From the NCBI GenBank assembly GCA_044347745.1, contig JBIKUD010000013.1, positions 1 through 64,000 on the forward strand: a stretch of 64,000 bases of DNA, written 5' to 3'. Positions 35,639 to 45,015 of this stretch are shown here, one piece after another. A model generated the notes under the pieces. That model saw nothing but the letters and a program-made list of their open reading frames with translations, did no database searches and had not been told where the DNA came from. The stretch is from JAIBBV01 sp044347745 (GTDB lineage Bacteria; Bdellovibrionota_C; UBA2361; JAFLCA01). Position 1 is the stretch's first letter, and each line of letters opens with the position of its first letter. The translations under genes were made by a program, and so were the position numbers.

Positions 35639-37789
35639 ATGTCAGGCGCTGGGATAGGAGAGGGACGGGGCGATTCAGGGCGGCATTCAGGCCGTGGCCA
35701 AGACCCTGCCGTTGCGCTGGCAAAAGTAATCCTAGCCGAACTTCATGACGCCCCCAATCAACCCACTCATGGACGCTTTACCAAAGAAGCAGTCGCACGT
35801 GTTGAAGATTTTATTCAGAATGACCCCGTGTATTTGGTGCTTGCCAGCAAATATCTTGGCGACGGAGCTTTTAATGGTGCTGTTGTTGACGTTTGCGATA
35901 AGTACATACGTAACTATCTTCTAAATTTCGAGCGAATCGCTTCTCGTAATCCCGAGATTAACGCAATTGAAAGACTTGGCGATGCGCTGCCAGTGGCTTA
36001 CCGCTATTGGACCGTGATTGCTTTTAGCTTTGAACGCAAACGCTTAGATTTAAATCCTGAAAAATTTTCGCTGCCACAGGATAAGCCTAGCTCTGCTGTG
36101 ATCGCGCCAACAGCGCCAGCAGAAATTGCTGCGCTTCAGGCTCCATCAAAAATTGAAACGACAGCAGTGTCGCCTCTTCCAACTGAGACAGAAGTAAAAG
36201 GTGCTCCGTCTGCTTCACCGCAACCATCGCCAATAGAGGAGATTCTTTTTGATCGTTTGTGCGTTTATACCACAGGTAATATGGGCAGTGTCGCAGAACA
36301 AATAAATTTGTATGCCGACATTCATTCAATCGATGCTGGAACAATTTCAGATACGCTGCACGGAATGATTCGTAGTGATATATTTGGCGAAGGTAAATTT
36401 GGCACAGATCTCGCCGAGCTTGCCCAGCTTGGTAAGGACTGCTCAAGCTTTTCTGAGAATCCTGAGTCAGCGTCGGTCTTTGGGTCTAAAGCACTTTTTG
36501 ATCGTTTGCATTTGATTAGAAACTATTGGGGATTAGCCACAATTCCAGATCCTGTGGGTGCATTTGTTGAGGATGGCTTTTTAACAACCAATGCAGCCGC
36601 GAAATTAGCTGAAGCCCAAAAAGTGCTTGAAGTTGCGCCAAAAGCTGCACTTAGGCTAGCTGAAGAACTTTCAAAGACGGCTACAGTAACTAGTGCAATA
36701 GTCAAAGAGCTTTCTGAGATTGTGAACATCATGCATTTTGCTGGAAAAGGTGATGTTTATATCGAAGCATCACTTACTCAGCCACTAACCCGGCATCACA
36801 TATCGAGGCTCCCACATTTGCATAACTGTGCTGCGCTTATGAGTCAGGGGGTGAAGGTTGATGGACTTTTTAACGTTTCTCCTGAAGCGGAGGCAGTGGT
36901 GGCAAGAGCCGCATCTGGTGAGTTTAGCCAATTGCCTATAACACACCAACGTTTCGGAGCTTCGATTCGCGAGACTATAGATTCACAACTTCGCGTGATC
37001 CGGGAGTCTTCACCTCAAGCTAGAGAAATAATTGAAAATACTTTGGCAACTTTAGGTGAGGCTGGTCGTCGTAATTTTAATGATCTTACGCACTGTCTGC
37101 TTGCAACAACAAAACTACTGGGTACGGAGGCAAGTAATGCTCTTTTGCTTCAGCTTGGTGAAGCCTATGTCGCGATAGCCAAAGCGGGAGTCCCATTAAA
37201 GGAAGTTGAGTGGATGTTAGGCAACATTCCCGAAGGCGTAGCGCCAGCAGCGGTATTTTATTATTTTGAGGATTTAGCTTCACTTCAGCGTTCAAATGTT
37301 AGTGGTGTATCAAACCTTTTTGCAAATTCTTGTAAAGTTTGGAAAGGCCAGGTTAACCACGACTTAACTCAACATGTTTCTGGTTTTTTTATAGAAGCTC
37401 AAACTGCGCTTAATTTACAAAAAAATGGATATCGGCTTATTTCTGTCTCTAGCAAACATGGAAGCGGAACTAGCGGTGTTGAATATGATTTAATTGCCAC
37501 TTCTCCGTCGGGTGAATTGCAGGCTATCGAAGTTAAAAGATCACTCGAAGCCTTAGTGGGTAAAAACGACGCAGTGTGGAATTCTGCAGAGATCGCGAAT
37601 TCGCAGCTTTATAGACTTCTTGAAGCGTCCAAAAAAGATGGATTAGCTTTAGTAATTGCAGTTAAGCACCTGGGCAAAAATGCCTGGGCTGCCGGTACAG
37701 TTGGAAATATGTTTGCAGCTGTTAAGGGCGTGCTTGGTATTAAGCCCGATTTAGTGAGCGCTGATACGGGGCAGCGAATACAAGTTTAG
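35639..37789 (+). CDS. large protein with C-terminal PD-(D/E)XK nuclease-like domain
   Basis: A 716-residue protein. After a glycine-rich start and a helical N-terminal region there is a proline/threonine-rich linker (about 145-200), then a long helical region. The last 130 residues fit a restriction-endonuclease fold: a helix with the ISVSSKHGSGTSGVEYDLIAT strand, then ELQAIEVKRS, giving the Asp...GluXLys arrangement of PD-(D/E)XK nucleases. No signal peptide is seen. The architecture is not one I recognise; a nuclease effector, toxin or repair enzyme are all possible. Confidence 0.55.
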   Translation: MSGAGIGEGRGDSGRHSGRGQDPAVALAKVILAELHDAPNQPTHGRFTKEAVARVEDFIQNDPVYLVLASKYLGDGAFNGAVVDVCDKYIRNYLLNFERIASRNPEINAIERLGDALPVAYRYWTVIAFSFERKRLDLNPEKFSLPQDKPSSAVIAPTAPAEIAALQAPSKIETTAVSPLPTETEVKGAPSASPQPSPIEEILFDRLCVYTTGNMGSVAEQINLYADIHSIDAGTISDTLHGMIRSDIFGEGKFGTDLAELAQLGKDCSSFSENPESASVFGSKALFDRLHLIRNYWGLATIPDPVGAFVEDGFLTTNAAAKLAEAQKVLEVAPKAALRLAEELSKTATVTSAIVKELSEIVNIMHFAGKGDVYIEASLTQPLTRHHISRLPHLHNCAALMSQGVKVDGLFNVSPEAEAVVARAASGEFSQLPITHQRFGASIRETIDSQLRVIRESSPQAREIIENTLATLGEAGRRNFNDLTHCLLATTKLLGTEASNALLLQLGEAYVAIAKAGVPLKEVEWMLGNIPEGVAPAAVFYYFEDLASLQRSNVSGVSNLFANSCKVWKGQVNHDLTQHVSGFFIEAQTALNLQKNGYRLISVSSKHGSGTSGVEYDLIATSPSGELQAIEVKRSLEALVGKNDAVWNSAEIANSQLYRLLEASKKDGLALVIAVKHLGKNAWAAGTVGNMFAAVKGVLGIKPDLVSADTGQRIQV

Positions 37790-37828
37790 TTCCTTCCCGT
37801 TCAAGAATTTCAAAATGAATAACTGATT

Positions 37829-38116
37829 TTAGTCTAGCTTTGGCAGAGGCGGCTGGCGTTTTATTAAGGGAAGGCTAAGTGCTGCAATTGCGAGGGCTTC
37901 ATGGGCTAGGGCTCGCTGTGCAGCATCAATCGCTTCAGGGCTGAGTTCATGGCCTAGTCTACCAGGTTCAAGATTAACGATAGCGGCGCGGATATCAGGC
38001 GCCAGCGAGTCAGGATTTACACCAAGCTCTCGAAAGCGCGCGGCAAGAAGTTCTTGCTGCCGAGCTGCGTCTGGCTTTGGCTCACTACCTGGTGATGGCT
38101 GCGCTGAAGTTGGCAC
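37829..38116 (-). CDS. small hypothetical protein
   Basis: A 95-residue protein with a proline-rich N-terminus and a helical core (QQELLAARFRELGVNPDSL, then AIDAAQRALAHEALAIAALSL). It is convergent with the nuclease-like gene 40 bases away. No family is recognised; a role as partner of the neighbour is only a positional guess. Confidence 0.45.
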   Translation of the reverse strand: MPTSAQPSPGSEPKPDAARQQELLAARFRELGVNPDSLAPDIRAAIVNLEPGRLGHELSPEAIDAAQRALAHEALAIAALSLPLIKRQPPLPKLD

Positions 38117-38282
38117 TTTTATTCACTCTAATAACTATGGTGATTTTTGGTCACTTTGTTTTCGGGGCATAGGATAACCCGGAGGGCGATTCTCAGACAA
38201 CTTTTTTACTTCAGGCTTGAATCAGACGGATTAAGGCGTGTAAGAAAAAGATAAGTTACTGAAAATAGGCAGGTATTTAGCC

Positions 38283-39299
38283 CTAATTGCGATCTCTAAG
38301 GTGCAAATAAAGGTCCGAAATTGGAAATTCAGGATCTAGGGTGCGTAGCCCCCAAGAATCAGAGGAAGCTCGCTCATCAGTAAATTGATAGGCGTAAATT
38401 CGCTGAATCCGTGGGCTGAGTGCTTTCAAAAAGGGAAAGGTACGCTCTGCGTATTCAAGCTGCTTAAGCACGCCGCGTTGACCAGACTCAGTAACCCAAA
38501 TGGGGCGTTGAATTGATTCAATGAAAGCCCCAACCCCAAGATATTTTCTTTCATACTGAGCGCCGTAGTAGTGAATGGCGACAACATCGGCAATAGACTC
38601 TATGCCTTGATCACGGAGAGATTCATTATATTCAAGTGTGTCGGGGAAATTTTGATTGATTGCCGTAGTTGCCGCAGCGACTAATCGTTTCTTAGGCGCA
38701 TAGCGTCTTACTTCAGCGGCAGCATCTTGCAAAAGCGCCACGTAGTTTTTTGGTTCAGCAGCCAGCCCTAATCGAAGATTGTGCGGATTATGAATATCAT
38801 TTGGCTCGTTCCAAATTTGAAATGCTTTCACCCGCCCTTTGCGTGCGTAGCGTTTGGCAACCTTTTTAACCCACTTTTTTGCAAATGTTTTGCGAGGATC
38901 TCCGCTTAGCCAGTTATTGGAATCTTGCATCCAACTAGGTAAGGAAGTAAGCACCACTAATGCCTCGGTTCCGGGCGGAATATTTTTAACGAGCTCGTCA
39001 TAAAAACTAAAGTTTGGTTTTGATGTTGGAGTGGGCTGCACGTTGTCATCCCAATTCATCAGAATGCGTATGTAACGAATTCCGAGCTCATTTTTCACTT
39101 CGTTGAATTGAGATTCTATATTCCCAAAGCGCGCATCATTGGCGAAGGCGTTTACGCCGAGGGTGCTTGTGTCGATGGTACGACGAGGTGCAATAGCATC
39201 TTGAAGCTTATCTTGCCAAGAAAAGGCGTCTATCTCTGGTTGAGCCCAGGCCAATTGAGCGTGGAGGCTAAGAAAAATTACTAGAATGAGGCTACGCAT
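38283..39299 (-). CDS. secreted clan GH-A glycoside hydrolase
   Basis: A 338-residue protein with a signal peptide (cleavage near AWAQP). The mature TIM-barrel shows a general acid/base Glu in FQIWNEPNDIHNP after strand 4 and a nucleophile Glu in PIWVTESGQRG after strand 7, the clan GH-A pattern seen in GH5, GH39 and related families. HYYGAQY near strand 6 also fits. Substrate is unknown; plant or exopolysaccharide beta-glycans are likely. Confidence 0.75.
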   Translation of the reverse strand: MRSLILVIFLSLHAQLAWAQPEIDAFSWQDKLQDAIAPRRTIDTSTLGVNAFANDARFGNIESQFNEVKNELGIRYIRILMNWDDNVQPTPTSKPNFSFYDELVKNIPPGTEALVVLTSLPSWMQDSNNWLSGDPRKTFAKKWVKKVAKRYARKGRVKAFQIWNEPNDIHNPHNLRLGLAAEPKNYVALLQDAAAEVRRYAPKKRLVAAATTAINQNFPDTLEYNESLRDQGIESIADVVAIHYYGAQYERKYLGVGAFIESIQRPIWVTESGQRGVLKQLEYAERTFPFLKALSPRIQRIYAYQFTDERASSDSWGLRTLDPEFPISDLYLHLRDRN

Positions 39300-39347
39300 T
39301 GTTCATAGAGGTCGGTGGTAATTTTGCCGAGCTGGAGATTTGGGAGC

Positions 39348-39659
39348 TTATTTTGTACTGGCAACAAGAATGTTCGCGATAGACTCGAGCACCTGCTTAA
39401 GCTCTATGTGCTTGAGAAGGACGCGTTTTTCTTTGGAAGTGTTGCCGGCTAGCAAAACGACAGCGGATTTGGGGAGTCCAAAGATATCGGCTAGTAACCG
39501 AGTTAGGGCCTCATTGGCGGCCCCGTCAACCGGTGCAGCCTTAACAGCGACTTTTAGGCGACCATTGTGCTGGCCCACCAAGCCCTCACGTTTGGCGCGG
39601 GGCTGTAGGCGTAGGAGCAGGGTCACTCCGTCTTGATTGTGGCTGGCGTAGGCTGTCAT
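39348..39659 (-). CDS. DUF167/UPF0235 family protein (YggU-like)
   Basis: A 103-residue protein with the family core LLRLQPRAKREGLVG, LKVAVKAAPVDGAANEALTRLLADIFGLPKSAV and LLAGNTSKEKRVLL. The function is unknown in general; the family is widespread and often lies near envelope genes. It lies just upstream of the glycoside hydrolase gene on the same strand. Confidence 0.85.
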   Translation of the reverse strand: MTAYASHNQDGVTLLLRLQPRAKREGLVGQHNGRLKVAVKAAPVDGAANEALTRLLADIFGLPKSAVVLLAGNTSKEKRVLLKHIELKQVLESIANILVASTK

Positions 39660-39795
39660 TGCTTCAACGCGATTAAAGCAGAAAATGAAGGTATTTTATA
39701 GACTTAAGCAATTCGGCTGCGTCTAAGGTCCCTGCTGCCACGCACCGGGGTACATAGCAGGGGCGATTTTTGGACTACAAAGGGCACCGACCTAA

Positions 39796-41349
39796 TCAAT
39801 GCGGCGTAGACTCTTCAATCTGAAAGACTGGCTTTGCTTGGTTGATACATTGGCTGTTCGGAGCTTGGTTCGGGTTATTAAGAAAGTCTGTCGCAATCTG
39901 TGCTGAACAGTATGCCGTCGGAATGCTCGGTTTTAGAATAAGTGCAATATGCCCTACGCCTGGGAATGTGTATACAAAAGCATTTTTGAAGTTTTTGGCA
40001 ACGGCTTCGCCGTAAGGTTGTGGGGTAGCTGGATCAAACTCACCATTAAAAATAAGAAGCGGAGTATCTAAGTTTTCAAAACTAAAAGGCGGCTTCAAAT
40101 CAACATTCAACGCCTTGCATGCATTACTCACTGCGTCGGCCTCGCGGCGCCCAAGCCGCAGCATTTGGGCATATGCACTCGGAAGTACCTGGGAAGGGAG
40201 AACTCGAATAGATTTAGACCTAGCGCAAAGCACAGTGTTGTACATCTCTTTGGCGCTATCAGATTCCAATGCTTCTGAGAGAGGTTCTAAGATCCAACTA
40301 AAGTCTCCTTGGCTGGCAGCATGAATATGTTTGGGCAAAGCATGTTCGTCTTCTGTGCGATAAAGCTCAGGTAATATTCCATAGACTAAAGAATCACCAT
40401 TCAATTTGCTATTAATTGTTTTTTTGCTGGAAGGAATGGTTAAAATAATTGGGATTGGTTTACGATTGAGTTGATTGATAAGTCCCAAAAATTTGGCTTC
40501 CAAGTTAGGGTAGGCTTGGTTACAGCGCTGGTCATTGGCGCATGCACGGAATACGTTTCTGAGCGAGTGGCTAATTGTATGACTGAAGGCAAGGTTGAAA
40601 TCGATATCGGGTCTAACTACGCCGTCGAGAATTGCGCTTCTTAATGTTGATTTATGTTTGTCCGCCTGTGCCACCACATATTGGCCCAGTAGAGTTCCGT
40701 AGGAGCCACCGTAAAAATTAAATTGTTGATACCCCAAAGTTTCTGCCACAAAATAAATGTCTGATGCATTTTCTCTAGTGTTGAAAGCGCTAAGGTTTAT
40801 GCCCTGAGCTTTGAAACGTGCATGACAGGAAGCAATCCAGCTTGGGTCGGTGAATTTTCTCTGTCCCTGGGCTACGGCAATGTTATGCGCATTAATTTCA
40901 GGGCAGGACAAAAATGGTTTAGAGTAGCGTGTCCCTCTTTCTTCAACAAAGATTAGGTCCCGTTTCTCCAAGATTTGCAGTAGTCCGGGAAATTTGGCGG
41001 GCAGGACGGCATTAACGAATACGCCGATAGTAGTATCACCGGGCCCACCTTGCTCGACAAACAATGGATCTGGGGCAGGGGTTCTGCTCGTGCTGCGGAC
41101 ACGCACTACGGCCAGTTTAATACTGCGTCCTACGGGTTTATTGTGCTCCTCTGGCGCGCTAACGTACCCGCAATCCGAATTCGCAGCGATCGAATCTGGG
41201 ATATCGAATGTTTCACAGTCCACACTCTCCCATGCGGCTGTAAAGTTGCTCGAATTTGGCCTTACCTTGGCCATAGTGCAGCCAACGCTGCCACCGACAG
41301 TTAGAGTGAGAATAGCGCATCGGCAAAAAGAAGCTAAACGGTTGGTCAT
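39796..41349 (-). CDS. lipoprotein alpha/beta hydrolase, tripeptidyl aminopeptidase-like
   Basis: A 517-residue S33-type hydrolase. A lipobox GSVGC places the lipid Cys near residue 24. The oxyanion strand reads FVEQGGPGD, the nucleophile elbow FYGGSYGT, the acid is in NGEFDPATP and the His in FPGVGHIAL. Cysteines of the mature part (for example FLSCPEIN, CHARF, CANDQRC) fit the exported SlpD/Tap group that trims N-terminal peptides or esters. It is probably anchored to the outer membrane. Confidence 0.8.
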   Translation of the reverse strand: MTNRLASFCRCAILTLTVGGSVGCTMAKVRPNSSNFTAAWESVDCETFDIPDSIAANSDCGYVSAPEEHNKPVGRSIKLAVVRVRSTSRTPAPDPLFVEQGGPGDTTIGVFVNAVLPAKFPGLLQILEKRDLIFVEERGTRYSKPFLSCPEINAHNIAVAQGQRKFTDPSWIASCHARFKAQGINLSAFNTRENASDIYFVAETLGYQQFNFYGGSYGTLLGQYVVAQADKHKSTLRSAILDGVVRPDIDFNLAFSHTISHSLRNVFRACANDQRCNQAYPNLEAKFLGLINQLNRKPIPIILTIPSSKKTINSKLNGDSLVYGILPELYRTEDEHALPKHIHAASQGDFSWILEPLSEALESDSAKEMYNTVLCARSKSIRVLPSQVLPSAYAQMLRLGRREADAVSNACKALNVDLKPPFSFENLDTPLLIFNGEFDPATPQPYGEAVAKNFKNAFVYTFPGVGHIALILKPSIPTAYCSAQIATDFLNNPNQAPNSQCINQAKPVFQIEESTPH

Positions 41350-41697
41350 TAGGATTTTCCTTTGAGAACGCTGCGCACGCCCCTTGAAAGGATCGGCGAG
41401 TGAAACTTATATGGCCTTAGGCGTAGATTATTTAGACGACTCTTTCATCTCGTCTTTTATAATACCTTACTGGCTTAGCCAATAGATAGCTGGAGCAGGT
41501 ATTCCTCCCATCGCAGTTGTCTGCCGCTATCTTCTCTACCTCGCCAAGTCTCGCTGCGTTCAATTGACCCCGTGCCGTCTGGTCTTGGTTCGGTCCGGGT
41601 TTGCGATTGGGATTCAGAGGCTGAAATTTCAAAAAAATGGTCACGCAAGGCTTGGGTGACGGCGTCCGCAATCGCGTTTCCAATGCTTGCGACTTTC
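41350..41697. other. gene-free stretch
   Basis: About 350 bases between the hydrolase start and the first 130-bp element. Short frames occur but none has family features. It may contain eroded coding sequence, as the histidine kinase fragment on the other side of the element does. Confidence 0.4.
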
Positions 41698-41830
41698 AAT
41701 ATTCCGGACACCCAAGAAATACTTCAATTGCCGCTAAATTACTTTAACGTGCTTAACTCGTCTTTCTGCGCATGTTCCGGTGTTAAGGGTGGTATGAGGT
41801 GGGGCTGTGGCGGTTGGGACGCACCAAGGA
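41698..41830 (-). repeat. 130-bp element, copy A
   Basis: Member of an eight-copy family. Read on the plus strand it opens with ATTCCGGACACCC and closes with the conserved block GGTGGGGCTGTGG then TTGGGACGCACC. Here its right end directly abuts the tail of a histidine kinase gene. Orientation is given as minus because most copies follow the 3' end of minus-strand genes. Confidence 0.75.
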
Positions 41831-41835
41831 GGCCG

Positions 41836-41943
41836 CAGCTAAGTTTGGTGAAAACAATTGCGCGGCTGCATGGAGGCGATTGTGCACTGGAGCAGTCCGA
41901 TTCAAGCGCTACTAGTTTTACGCTCAGGTTTCCAGCAAATAGC
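41836..41943 (+). pseudogene. histidine kinase C-terminal fragment
   Basis: The translation LSLVKTIARLHGGD, continuing through ALEQSDSSATSFTLRFP, is the G2-box end of a histidine kinase ATPase domain, where intact proteins read GLGLAIVKxIxxLHGG. Everything before it is absent; the fragment begins where repeat copy A ends. Confidence 0.65.
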
Positions 41944-42143
41944 TCAAGGGCCGCACTTCGCCTGGTGTTAAGGTGCGCCTTCCTGATTGAGCTAGACATT
42001 CCTGGAGCAACAACTGCCAAATCTCGGCACCGGGTGCCCACTCAAATCAACTACCTCCCCACCTGTTTCTGATCATATTCATAGGTCCCTTCATTTCTTT
42101 AATATTAGAGCCTCACAAACCTAGTTTTTAAAGAAGGTTCGTT

Positions 42144-42302
42144 ATGAATTTTACAAGTTTTAATATGAAGCGGCGTATTTGCTCACCGGAAAATACGAAC
42201 CCGAATGAAAATGTTTGGAACGCTCGACTAATGATATTAGGAGCCGGCGCGGTCGTCGTGTTTGCAGTATTTTTTTCGATAATTCTGCAGATGACGAATT
42301 AA
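42144..42302 (+). CDS. small single-pass membrane protein
   Basis: A 52-residue frame with an AAGAAGG ribosome binding site 6 to 8 bases before the ATG. The N-terminal 27 residues are polar and basic (MKRRICSPENTNPNENVW) and the C-terminal 20 form one hydrophobic helix (LMILGAGAVVVFAVFFSIIL). It lies between elements A and B on the plus strand, unlike most nearby genes. Function unknown. Confidence 0.5.
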   Translation: MNFTSFNMKRRICSPENTNPNENVWNARLMILGAGAVVVFAVFFSIILQMTN

Positions 42303-42385
42303 AATAAACGATACATTAGGGGATGCTGTCGTGTGAATTTTGCTTGATGGGACAGACCAGGGTGGCTAGGTTCTATCCTGCAGTA

Positions 42386-42513
42386 ATGGGACACCCAGGA
42401 AATATTTTGATTTCCTCCAGATTGCTTCAAAGTGTTTTAAGCGCCTTCCCTGGCAAGTTCAATCGGTTAAAGATGATACGGGGTAGCGCTGAGGAGTTTG
42501 GGACGCACGAGGG
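42386..42513 (-). repeat. 130-bp element, copy B
   Basis: Opens with TGGGACACCCAGGAAATA and closes with TTTGGGACGCACG. It is the most divergent internally apart from F. The right end lies 71 bases from the stop of the 615-residue minus-strand gene. A further right-end-like block (TGGGACAGACCAGGG) lies at 42348-42363. Confidence 0.7.
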
Positions 42514-42583
42514 AGGCTGGCTCCTTGGAGCAGTGATGAACCATTTTGAGCGGGAAAGGCTTAGGCGGCGTTCGCAAGCTGCG

Positions 42584-44431
42584 CTAGGCTACCATGTCTG
42601 CTGCTGACATTTTTGTTCTTAGGCCCGCTAGAAATCTTGGCAAGGCGCCTATGTCACCAATCTCGAAAAAGATGCTTCTGCAGGATGACGGTGCAGGCTT
42701 GCCAAGAAAGGGTAGCAGCCCATCGTACTTGATGTCCCCTTTGGCAATGGCCCCAAGTTGGTTTAAGTCCTCTCGTCCCAATGCCTCTCCGTCTAAGCGA
42801 CGAAAGCCAACTTCATATAAAACATTCGCTCTAGTGCCAGCCGTTCTAAAGACAGAAAATGTTGCAATTAATCCAGCACTGGGCAGCTCTGCTTCAAAAA
42901 CTCTGGTATTTTCTCGAGCGTGTTGCGCTAGATTAAGAGCTTCCTCTGTAAGCACCCGCCTCTGTCCCCTTTCAATGTCTGCATCTGTCAGATTAGCCAT
43001 CGATGCAGCTATAGCAGGAGTGCTCTGCGCGCGCAGATAATCAGCGAAAGCACCTTGCTGACCTTGTAAGTGAAGAGGGGAAAGGGCAGCGTCAATTAAA
43101 CTAGCAGCCCGATCTAAATCTTGCGGCACTTGGGAGGCTAATGTTCTCACTTGCTGCTCAGCGTCAACTAGACTTGCTTCAAAAGCTTCCTTTCTTTTCT
43201 GGATCAGGGTTTCCGTTAACTTCATTTCAGCCTGCCTAGCTTTCACTCCATCGACAGCATTAAACATAGAGCTAAGTACATTGGCCGAAAAATCATGCGG
43301 AGTTAAGCCTGAGAAATAAAAATGACGGCATTCAACATAGTTTTCTTGCCTACCAAGAGAGATACCCTCGATGCGACTTCCCAATATAACACTAAGGTTT
43401 GTTCGGGATGTTGCCCCAGCGGTTTTGATTGAGTCTCCAAAAATTGCGCCCAATTCCCTAGTGGACAAAGCATATGGATATTGCGGCTCAGAGAAGCCTA
43501 CGTACATAGCTGTGCCAGCTATATCCATGCCTACAACTAGTCCAAGATCTTTTTGCACAACAAATTTGACGTTTTTGGAATCCAGTTTAGCAGCTACGAG
43601 CCTGCCTAAGTGCTCTTGTGCTTGCTCAGCCTCAACTGGAGTAAATCCATGTTCCTTTACTAGCACTTCTAGTCCATGCGAAGTTTCTCTACGCCTTACT
43701 ATGCTTACCTCTACTCCAGCCGGCATCACTAGGTTAATATAAGAGAGCCCAATCTCGTTTCTCCCTCTATCCATTTCCCCAGAATTTATGTGGACTCTAA
43801 GTTCCCCTGGAGTTCCGCTTTGCCTATTCCCAGGGTGATTTTCTACAGAAAGCTGAGAGCCCGTGGCCCTCGAACCAGTATACTCAATGCCGGTGTTAAC
43901 ATACCCGTAAGCCGACCTATCACCACCATCTCTTGGCGACTCAACAAAGTCCCTCAAAGGAACTGCGCTTAGGTAAGTTGCTCCCCTGGCGTTTGGGGCC
44001 AAACCCAAAAGCAACTTCTCTTGGGCAATCAGCACGCCGGAAGTAAGATAGGAATCCGCACCTCCTGATCCAGTGCCGTCGGCATTTCTTCTTTGGACTC
44101 CGTAGTAAGCCGAAACAGCGCCTTCGATTAGTATTCCAAAAGGGTCTCCTTGCTTAATTCTTCCTAGTCCGTCTTCTATTAATCCTACCTTCAATTCAGC
44201 TGGCTTATATCGGCTAAAGTTTGATGCGACTTCCCAGCCATCAAGGGCTAAAGCATGATAACGCAGGGGCAAGTTGGCTGAAGCTAAGTCCCCGCGCCGA
44301 TCAACAAAATCTACCAAGCTGGCTTCCCGGCCCTCTGGGACCCTTGAGAGCGGCAAATTCACCTCCGCACCAGTTGAACCAGTGAACGCCGCGACTTCAG
44401 TAGTAATATCAAATTGTTGACGTGAACTCAT
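42584..44431 (-). CDS. 615-residue protein of unknown function
   Basis: A large soluble protein with no signal peptide or membrane helix. The first two thirds are beta-rich (for example LKVGLIEDGLGRIKQGDPFGILIEGAV), then a long helical, probably coiled section (about 400-520: KLTETLIQKRKEAFEASLVDAEQQVRTL), then a compact C-terminal domain. No known motif was found. It fills the interval between elements B and C and has ordinary codon use for this region. Confidence 0.6.
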   Translation of the reverse strand: MSSRQQFDITTEVAAFTGSTGAEVNLPLSRVPEGREASLVDFVDRRGDLASANLPLRYHALALDGWEVASNFSRYKPAELKVGLIEDGLGRIKQGDPFGILIEGAVSAYYGVQRRNADGTGSGGADSYLTSGVLIAQEKLLLGLAPNARGATYLSAVPLRDFVESPRDGGDRSAYGYVNTGIEYTGSRATGSQLSVENHPGNRQSGTPGELRVHINSGEMDRGRNEIGLSYINLVMPAGVEVSIVRRRETSHGLEVLVKEHGFTPVEAEQAQEHLGRLVAAKLDSKNVKFVVQKDLGLVVGMDIAGTAMYVGFSEPQYPYALSTRELGAIFGDSIKTAGATSRTNLSVILGSRIEGISLGRQENYVECRHFYFSGLTPHDFSANVLSSMFNAVDGVKARQAEMKLTETLIQKRKEAFEASLVDAEQQVRTLASQVPQDLDRAASLIDAALSPLHLQGQQGAFADYLRAQSTPAIAASMANLTDADIERGQRRVLTEEALNLAQHARENTRVFEAELPSAGLIATFSVFRTAGTRANVLYEVGFRRLDGEALGREDLNQLGAIAKGDIKYDGLLPFLGKPAPSSCRSIFFEIGDIGALPRFLAGLRTKMSAADMVA

Positions 44432-44547
44432 ATTTAAAACACCTACGGCTCTAGCTAGTAAATCACCCTCATCGTCATGGGTGATTCTGGCAGAAAGTGC
44501 GCACTAAGCAAGAAAAGGTGCAGGAGCGGGGATACTGTTTAAAAGAG

Positions 44548-44678
44548 AATATTCTTACACCCAATAATTGCCTCTCTCCCGCCCGAACTACTTTAACCCT
44601 TTAAATATATTTCCTTCGCAGGTTCAGTGGATTAGGGGGCCTGTAAGGTGGAGCTGTGGGCGCTGGGACGCACTAGGG
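44548..44678 (-). repeat. 130-bp element, copy C
   Basis: Opens with ATTCTTACACCC and closes with GGTGGAGCTGTGGGCGCTGG then GACGCACT. The central GGTTCAGTGGATTAGGGGG is shared with copies D and E. The right end lies 34 bases from the stop codon of higA. Confidence 0.75.
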
Positions 44679-44711
44679 TACCCATGGTTTGTTTTCTGGA
44701 CTACTTGTATG

Positions 44712-45008
44712 TTACGCCCGTTTGCGTACTTCCTTCTCAATAGATCCGCCAGAATCAATTCTAGCCATATCCAAGTCGTAGTCCATCTGTAAGCCGAGCC
44801 AAAAATCGGCGGAGTTTCCAAAGTACTGTGCCAGCCGTAACGCTGTATCTGCAGAAATTCCACGTTTACCTAGAACAATTTCGTTAATTCGACGAGCAGG
44901 AACGCCCAGGGACAATGCTAGCCGGTTTTGACTAAGGTCAAGAGGAGACAAGAACTCCTCTTGAAGCACTTCCCCTGGATGCACCGGGTTTAATTTATTT
45001 TTAGCCAT
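44712..45008 (-). CDS. higA: HigA-type antitoxin (XRE family)
   Basis: A 98-residue antitoxin with the HigA/VapI signature NPVHPGEVLQEEFLSPLDLSQNRLA, a helix-turn-helix and WLGLQMDYDLDMAR. The ATG at 45008 lies 7 bases after the toxin stop; the open frame upstream of it overlaps the toxin gene and is not used. It neutralises HigB and should repress the operon. Confidence 0.87.
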   Translation of the reverse strand: MAKNKLNPVHPGEVLQEEFLSPLDLSQNRLALSLGVPARRINEIVLGKRGISADTALRLAQYFGNSADFWLGLQMDYDLDMARIDSGGSIEKEVRKRA

Positions 45009-45015
45009 ATACGCC

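Noticed and set aside
41698..41830. The 130-bp element as an ordinary long attC (VCR-like)
   Set aside because: No GTTRRRY/RYYYAAC pair is conserved at its ends and the two ends are not complementary to each other across copies.
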